A DNA stretch of 64,000 nt from JALZEG01 sp035942255 (lineage in GTDB: Bacteria; Actinomycetota; CADDZG01; WHSQ01): positions 17,427 to 81,426 of the forward strand of contig DASZDG010000073.1 of NCBI GenBank assembly GCA_035942255.1, read 5' to 3'. Both the position numbers and the translations under genes were made by a program. Of the stretch, positions 60,852 through 64,000 are shown piece by piece (within the stretch, counting starts at the first letter, position 1; each line of letters begins with the position of its first letter). The notes under the pieces are model-generated. The model did no database searches, was not told the DNA's origin, and saw nothing but the letters and a program-made list of their open reading frames with translations.

Positions 60852-61416
60852 CTACCTCCCGCCCGCCGCGGCCTCTTCGGGGTCCTTCGCGCCCGGCCAG
60901 TCCTTGACGATCCGGGTCGAGAGCCGGAACGACTTCAACAGCGGGCGTCCCTCGAAGTCCTCGGGCAGGTACAGGTTCACCAGCCGCGGGTGGCCCTCGA
61001 AGTGGATGCCGAACATCTCGTGGGTCTCGCGCTCGTGCCAGATAGCGCCCGGATAGATCGACGTGATCGACGGGCACGCCGGGTTCTCGCCGTCGACGGG
61101 CACGTGGACGTTGCAGTGGACGACGAAGTCGGGCGAGTACACGTGGACCAGGACCTCGAGGCCGCTCTTGCCGTCGCCGGCGCCCTCCTCGCCCCCGCCG
61201 AACTCGGACCAGTCGATCCCGGAGAGGAACGTGAGGAAGCGGCACTCCAGCCCCGGTGTCTCCGACAGCGCGGTCATCACCGGGACGAGCTGTTCGGTCG
61301 AGCAGGTGAGGTCCACCTGGCCGAAGTTGAGCTCGACGCGGCTCGCGCGGTCGCCGAGGGCCTGGCGGACCCTCGCGAGGGCCTCGTCGGGACCTATGGG
61401 GTTCGGGCGTGCCAAG

Positions 61417-61427
<11 letters not shown>
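60852..61427 (-). CDS. nuoC: NADH-quinone oxidoreductase subunit C
   Basis: 191 residues. SIYPGAIWHERETHEMFGIH, followed by FEGHPRLVNLYLPEDFEGRP, is the 30-kDa subunit signature (E-R-E-x-x-[DE]-M-[FY]-G). A short insertion (EFGGGEEGAGDGKSG) splits the N-terminal fold. The GTG start overlaps the nuoB stop by 11 bases. It is separate from nuoD, unlike the fused NuoCD of enterobacteria. Confidence 0.95.
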
Positions 61428-61937
<510 letters not shown>

Positions 61938-61947
<10 letters not shown>

Positions 61948-62312
61948 TCGAGCACCTTCTTCTTGATCGCGTACAGGAGGGCGAAGGCCAGGATCGCGAT
62001 GAAGATCAGCATCTCGATGAACGCCTGGGTGCCGAGCCTCTCGAACACGACCGCCCACGGGAACAGGAACACGGCCTCGACGTCGAAGATCACGAAGAGG
62101 AGGGCGAAGACGTAGTACCTGACGTTCGCCTGGCTCCACCCCGTCCCGATCGGGTCGATCCCGGACTCGTAGGTCGTGTACTTCTCGGGGTGGGGGACGG
62201 AGGGCCGGACGAGCCGGGCGAGCGCCAGCGTCCCGAACACGAGGACGACGCCGACGATGGCGAAGATCCCGATCGTGACGTACTGGCCGAAGTAGGTTCC
62301 GCCCTCAGGCAC
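61938..62312 (-). CDS. nuoA: NADH-quinone oxidoreductase subunit A
   Basis: 124 residues from the GTG at 62310-62312, with AGAGGAG upstream. Three membrane helices; TTYESGIDPIGTGWSQANVR and YYVFALLFVIFDVEAVFLFP are the ND3/NuoA signature blocks, with the conserved Cys of the loop replaced by Ser or absent (YESGIDP), as in many bacteria. First gene of the 11-gene nuo operon. Confidence 0.96.
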
Positions 62313-62563
62313 AGCGAGCGTTCTCCTCTTTCCCGGACGCGACGAAAAACCGCGAATGTCCTGGTAGGTACGGCGGAAAACTAACACGCAGCACCCGTGG
62401 CTCAGGCCTTTGCGCGTTCGTTCGTGAAGGCCGCGGAGGGCCCTCGCCCGAGGCGTCGGATCGTGTCTCCGGGCCACTCCCGGGGGCCGCGCGAGGCCGT
62501 CTCGATTCTTCAGAACGGATTCTGAAAAAAAGACACGGCCCGACGAGGAAGGGGCGAAGAGCC
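62313..62563. promoter_or_regulatory. Upstream region of the nuo operon
   Basis: 251 bases between nuoA and the stop of the M23 peptidase gene, all transcribed from the minus strand. It contains hairpin element copy 2 and an AT-richer stretch near 62335-62385 (for example TTTTCCGCCGTACC on the minus strand) where the nuo promoter may lie. No clear -35/-10 pair was found. Confidence 0.45.
62509..62538. repeat. 30-base hairpin element, copy 2
   Basis: TTCAGAA, CGGA, TTCTGAA, seven A, then GACACGG; 28 of 30 bases match the copy at 50350-50379, with loop and one flank base changed. On the minus strand the tetraloop is TCCG (again UNCG type). Outer arms GGCCGTGTC and GAGACGGCC can form a second stem with one mismatch. 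It lies 26 bases after the M23 peptidase stop. Confidence 0.75.
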
Positions 62564-63376
62564 CTACGGAGCGGGGGCCGGGGCGACCACGAACGTCGCC
62601 GTGACCTCGGCGGCCGCGGTCATCTCGAGCACGCAGCTCCCGGTCCCCGAGCAGGCGCCCGACCATCCGGCGAACGTATGGAGCTCGTCGGGCTCCGCGG
62701 TGAGCGTCACGACGGTGCCGGGCGAGTAGCTCTCGGCGCAGTCGGCCCCGCAGTCGATGCCCGGGGGCGACGACGTGACGGTGCCCTCGCCCTCGATGAC
62801 CACCGACAGGTCGGCGACGGGGTACCCGTCGTTGCGGATCACCCGCTCGTCCTTGGCCGGCCAGTCGCGGTAGGTGACGACCGTGGCGTCGTGCAGGGCG
62901 TACATCGGCCCGGGGTAGATGCGGGAGCCGCGGAGCAGCTCGTCGTAGTGGAGGTGCGGCCCGGTGGAGTCGCCGGTGTTGCCGGAGTAGCCGATGACCT
63001 GGCCGCGAGCCACCTGCTGGCCGAGCGTGACGCTGGCTCCGCGCGGGCGGAGGTGGAGGTAGCGGGAGTGGCGCCCGGCGGGGTGCGCGATCTCGACGTA
63101 GTTGCCGCGCCTGCCCGAGCACCAGCGGTCACCGGGGCGGCAATCCTCCTCGATGCCGACGACCGTCCCGGGGCCGGCGGCGTGGATCGGCGTGCCGGTC
63201 GGCGTCCGGAAGTCGATGCCGGGGGTGTCGTGGCCCCCGTAGTGCTTGAACGTCCTCGAGATCGAGTAGCTGCCGGTGAACGGGACCCAGTTCGCGGTCT
63301 CGTTGGCGCCCGCCGTGGGGGCCGCAACGAGAGTGAGCGCCGCGAGGGCCGCGGCGGCCTTCCTCCTTACGGGCAA
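62564..63376 (-). CDS. Secreted M23-family metallopeptidase with C-terminal bacterial repeat domain
   Basis: 270 residues from the TTG at 63374-63376. Signal peptide MPVRRKAAAALAALTLVAAP, cleavage near AGANE. M23 core: YGGHDTPGIDFRTPTGTPIH (H and D zinc ligands), RYLHLRPRGASVTLGQQVAR, GPHLHYDELL (HxH). The C-terminal 75 residues, including GIDCGADCAESYSPGTVVTL and FAGWSGACSGTGSC, match the Cys-containing InlB-B/bacterial-repeat fold. It is predicted to cleave peptidoglycan. The stop of the RTX-repeat gene overlaps its start by ten bases. Confidence 0.87.
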   Translation of the reverse strand: MPVRRKAAAALAALTLVAAPTAGANETANWVPFTGSYSISRTFKHYGGHDTPGIDFRTPTGTPIHAAGPGTVVGIEEDCRPGDRWCSGRRGNYVEIAHPAGRHSRYLHLRPRGASVTLGQQVARGQVIGYSGNTGDSTGPHLHYDELLRGSRIYPGPMYALHDATVVTYRDWPAKDERVIRNDGYPVADLSVVIEGEGTVTSSPPGIDCGADCAESYSPGTVVTLTAEPDELHTFAGWSGACSGTGSCVLEMTAAAEVTATFVVAPAPAP

Positions 63377-64000
63377 TTCGTCTTTCCGTCTCCGGAGTCG
63401 CCCACGCAGTTGTCGCTCCCGCCCCCGCCGTCGATGTCGTCGTCGCCGCTGTCGTCCTTCACGTTCACGACGTCGTTGCCGGAGCCTCCGCTCACGTCGT
63501 CCGCGCCCGAGGTGCCGAACAGCCGGTCGTTCCCGTCGCCGCCGTCGATCGTGTCCGAGCCGAGGCCCCCGGCGACGATATCGCCGCCGCGGCCGCCCTC
63601 GACCGTGTCGTCACCGTCGCCGGCGAAGATCACGTCGCGCGCTCCCCCGCCCATGATCCTGTCCTCGCCGCCGCCACCGCATATCAGGTCGGGGCCGAAC
63701 GTGCCGGCGAGCACGTCGTCACCGGGCGTCCCGTCCACGGTGCAGACCGGCTGCCAGTCGGGGCTGTAGTCCTTGCCGGGGTGGCTCGTCAGCCTCGTCT
63801 CGTCCGACCCGTCGGGCCTGATCGAGTAGATGTCGATGTTGCCGTTGCGGGTGCTCCAGAAGACGATCCTCGACCCGTCCGGCGACCAGTTCGGCTCGCT
63901 GTCGTAGAAGACGTTCTCGGTCAGGCGCTGCTCGTCCGAGCCGTCCGCGGCGACCGAGTAGATCTCGTGGTTGCCGTCCCTCGTGCTCGCGAACACGATG
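63367..64000 (-). CDS. TolB-like beta-propeller protein with C-terminal RTX (hemolysin-type) calcium-binding repeats, 5' part outside the window
   Basis: At least 211 residues; the frame is open to the right edge. The visible N-terminal part has two TolB/WD40-like units (FASTRDGNHEIYSVAADGSD, then RIVFWSTRNGNIDIYSIRPD), each with the DGxxx..I/VF.STR pattern of PD40 repeats. The C-terminal 120 residues contain GGxGxD nonapeptides (GGGGEDRIMGGG, AGDGDDTVEGGRGGDIVAGG, IDGGDGNDRLFG) that bind Ca. Such hybrid proteins are secreted or surface-bound in actinobacteria. The function is unknown. Confidence 0.85.
   Translation of the reverse strand, partial: IVFASTRDGNHEIYSVAADGSDEQRLTENVFYDSEPNWSPDGSRIVFWSTRNGNIDIYSIRPDGSDETRLTSHPGKDYSPDWQPVCTVDGTPGDDVLAGTFGPDLICGGGGEDRIMGGGARDVIFAGDGDDTVEGGRGGDIVAGGLGSDTIDGGDGNDRLFGTSGADDVSGGSGNDVVNVKDDSGDDDIDGGGGSDNCVGDSGDGKTNCP

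Overview
The window is 64 kb of high-GC DNA. GTG and TTG starts are common, genes overlap tightly, and codon use is strongly G/C-ending. Complex I genes, an L33 ribosomal protein with two Cys pairs, FtsH with an HESAH zinc site, PuuB-like and ureohydrolase enzymes and a lasso peptide locus all fit an Actinomycetota chromosome. The details (an 11-gene nuo operon, the secreted protein types) suggest a deep-branching or uncultured lineage rather than Streptomyces or Mycobacterium. That placement is inference. There is no IS element, integrase, CRISPR array or rRNA.

Positions 1-16.7 kb: a Wzx/Wzy-type surface polysaccharide locus. Ten minus-strand genes (11199 down to 1011) overlap or nearly touch: SDR epimerase, WecG/TagA glycosyltransferase, GT4, an NTase-fold protein, a P-loop kinase, an APH-fold kinase, GT4, Wzy/ligase, GT4 and flippase. 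A plus-strand GT4 enters at the left edge. The initiating phosphoglycosyltransferase diverges at 11.4 kb. A DUF4012 protein and a Wzz/BY-kinase (13.0-16.7 kb) follow, and the matching low-molecular-weight phosphatase is at 23.6-24.1 kb.

Positions 16.9-23.5 kb: a lasso peptide locus sits between the BY-kinase and the phosphatase. It has a 46-residue precursor, a divergent HPr-kinase-like gene, a short Asn-synthetase-like cyclase, a B2 protease, a PqqD-like leader-binding protein, an NTP_transf_5 protein, a two-gene ABC exporter, an unrecognised protein and a second PqqD-like protein.

Positions 24.2-35.2 kb: sugar-nucleotide genes (galE-like, fcl, gmd, UDP-xylose synthase-like, UDP-glucose dehydrogenase) are mixed with housekeeping genes (rpmG, tRNA-Met, tRNA-Thr). 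A metzincin, a membrane-fused ECF sigma factor, a large secreted protein and a small HTH regulator also lie here.

Positions 35.2-51.4 kb: a sensor histidine kinase overlaps a secreted subtilisin with a WKGATWK-repeat tail. Next come a ureohydrolase-sirtuin pair, an FAD oxidoreductase, tRNA-Tyr, an M23 peptidase, FtsH, a 927-residue VWA/BNR surface protein, a sugar nucleotidyltransferase and two small exported proteins.

Positions 51.5-62.3 kb: a minus-strand nuoABCD-HIJKLMN operon with no nuoE, nuoF or nuoG, and with a Cys-to-Phe change in the second ferredoxin motif of NuoI. Positions 62.5-64.0 kb hold a second M23 peptidase and the C-terminal part of a TolB/RTX-repeat protein that runs off the right edge. 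A 30-base hairpin element occurs twice, near 50.35 kb and 62.51 kb.
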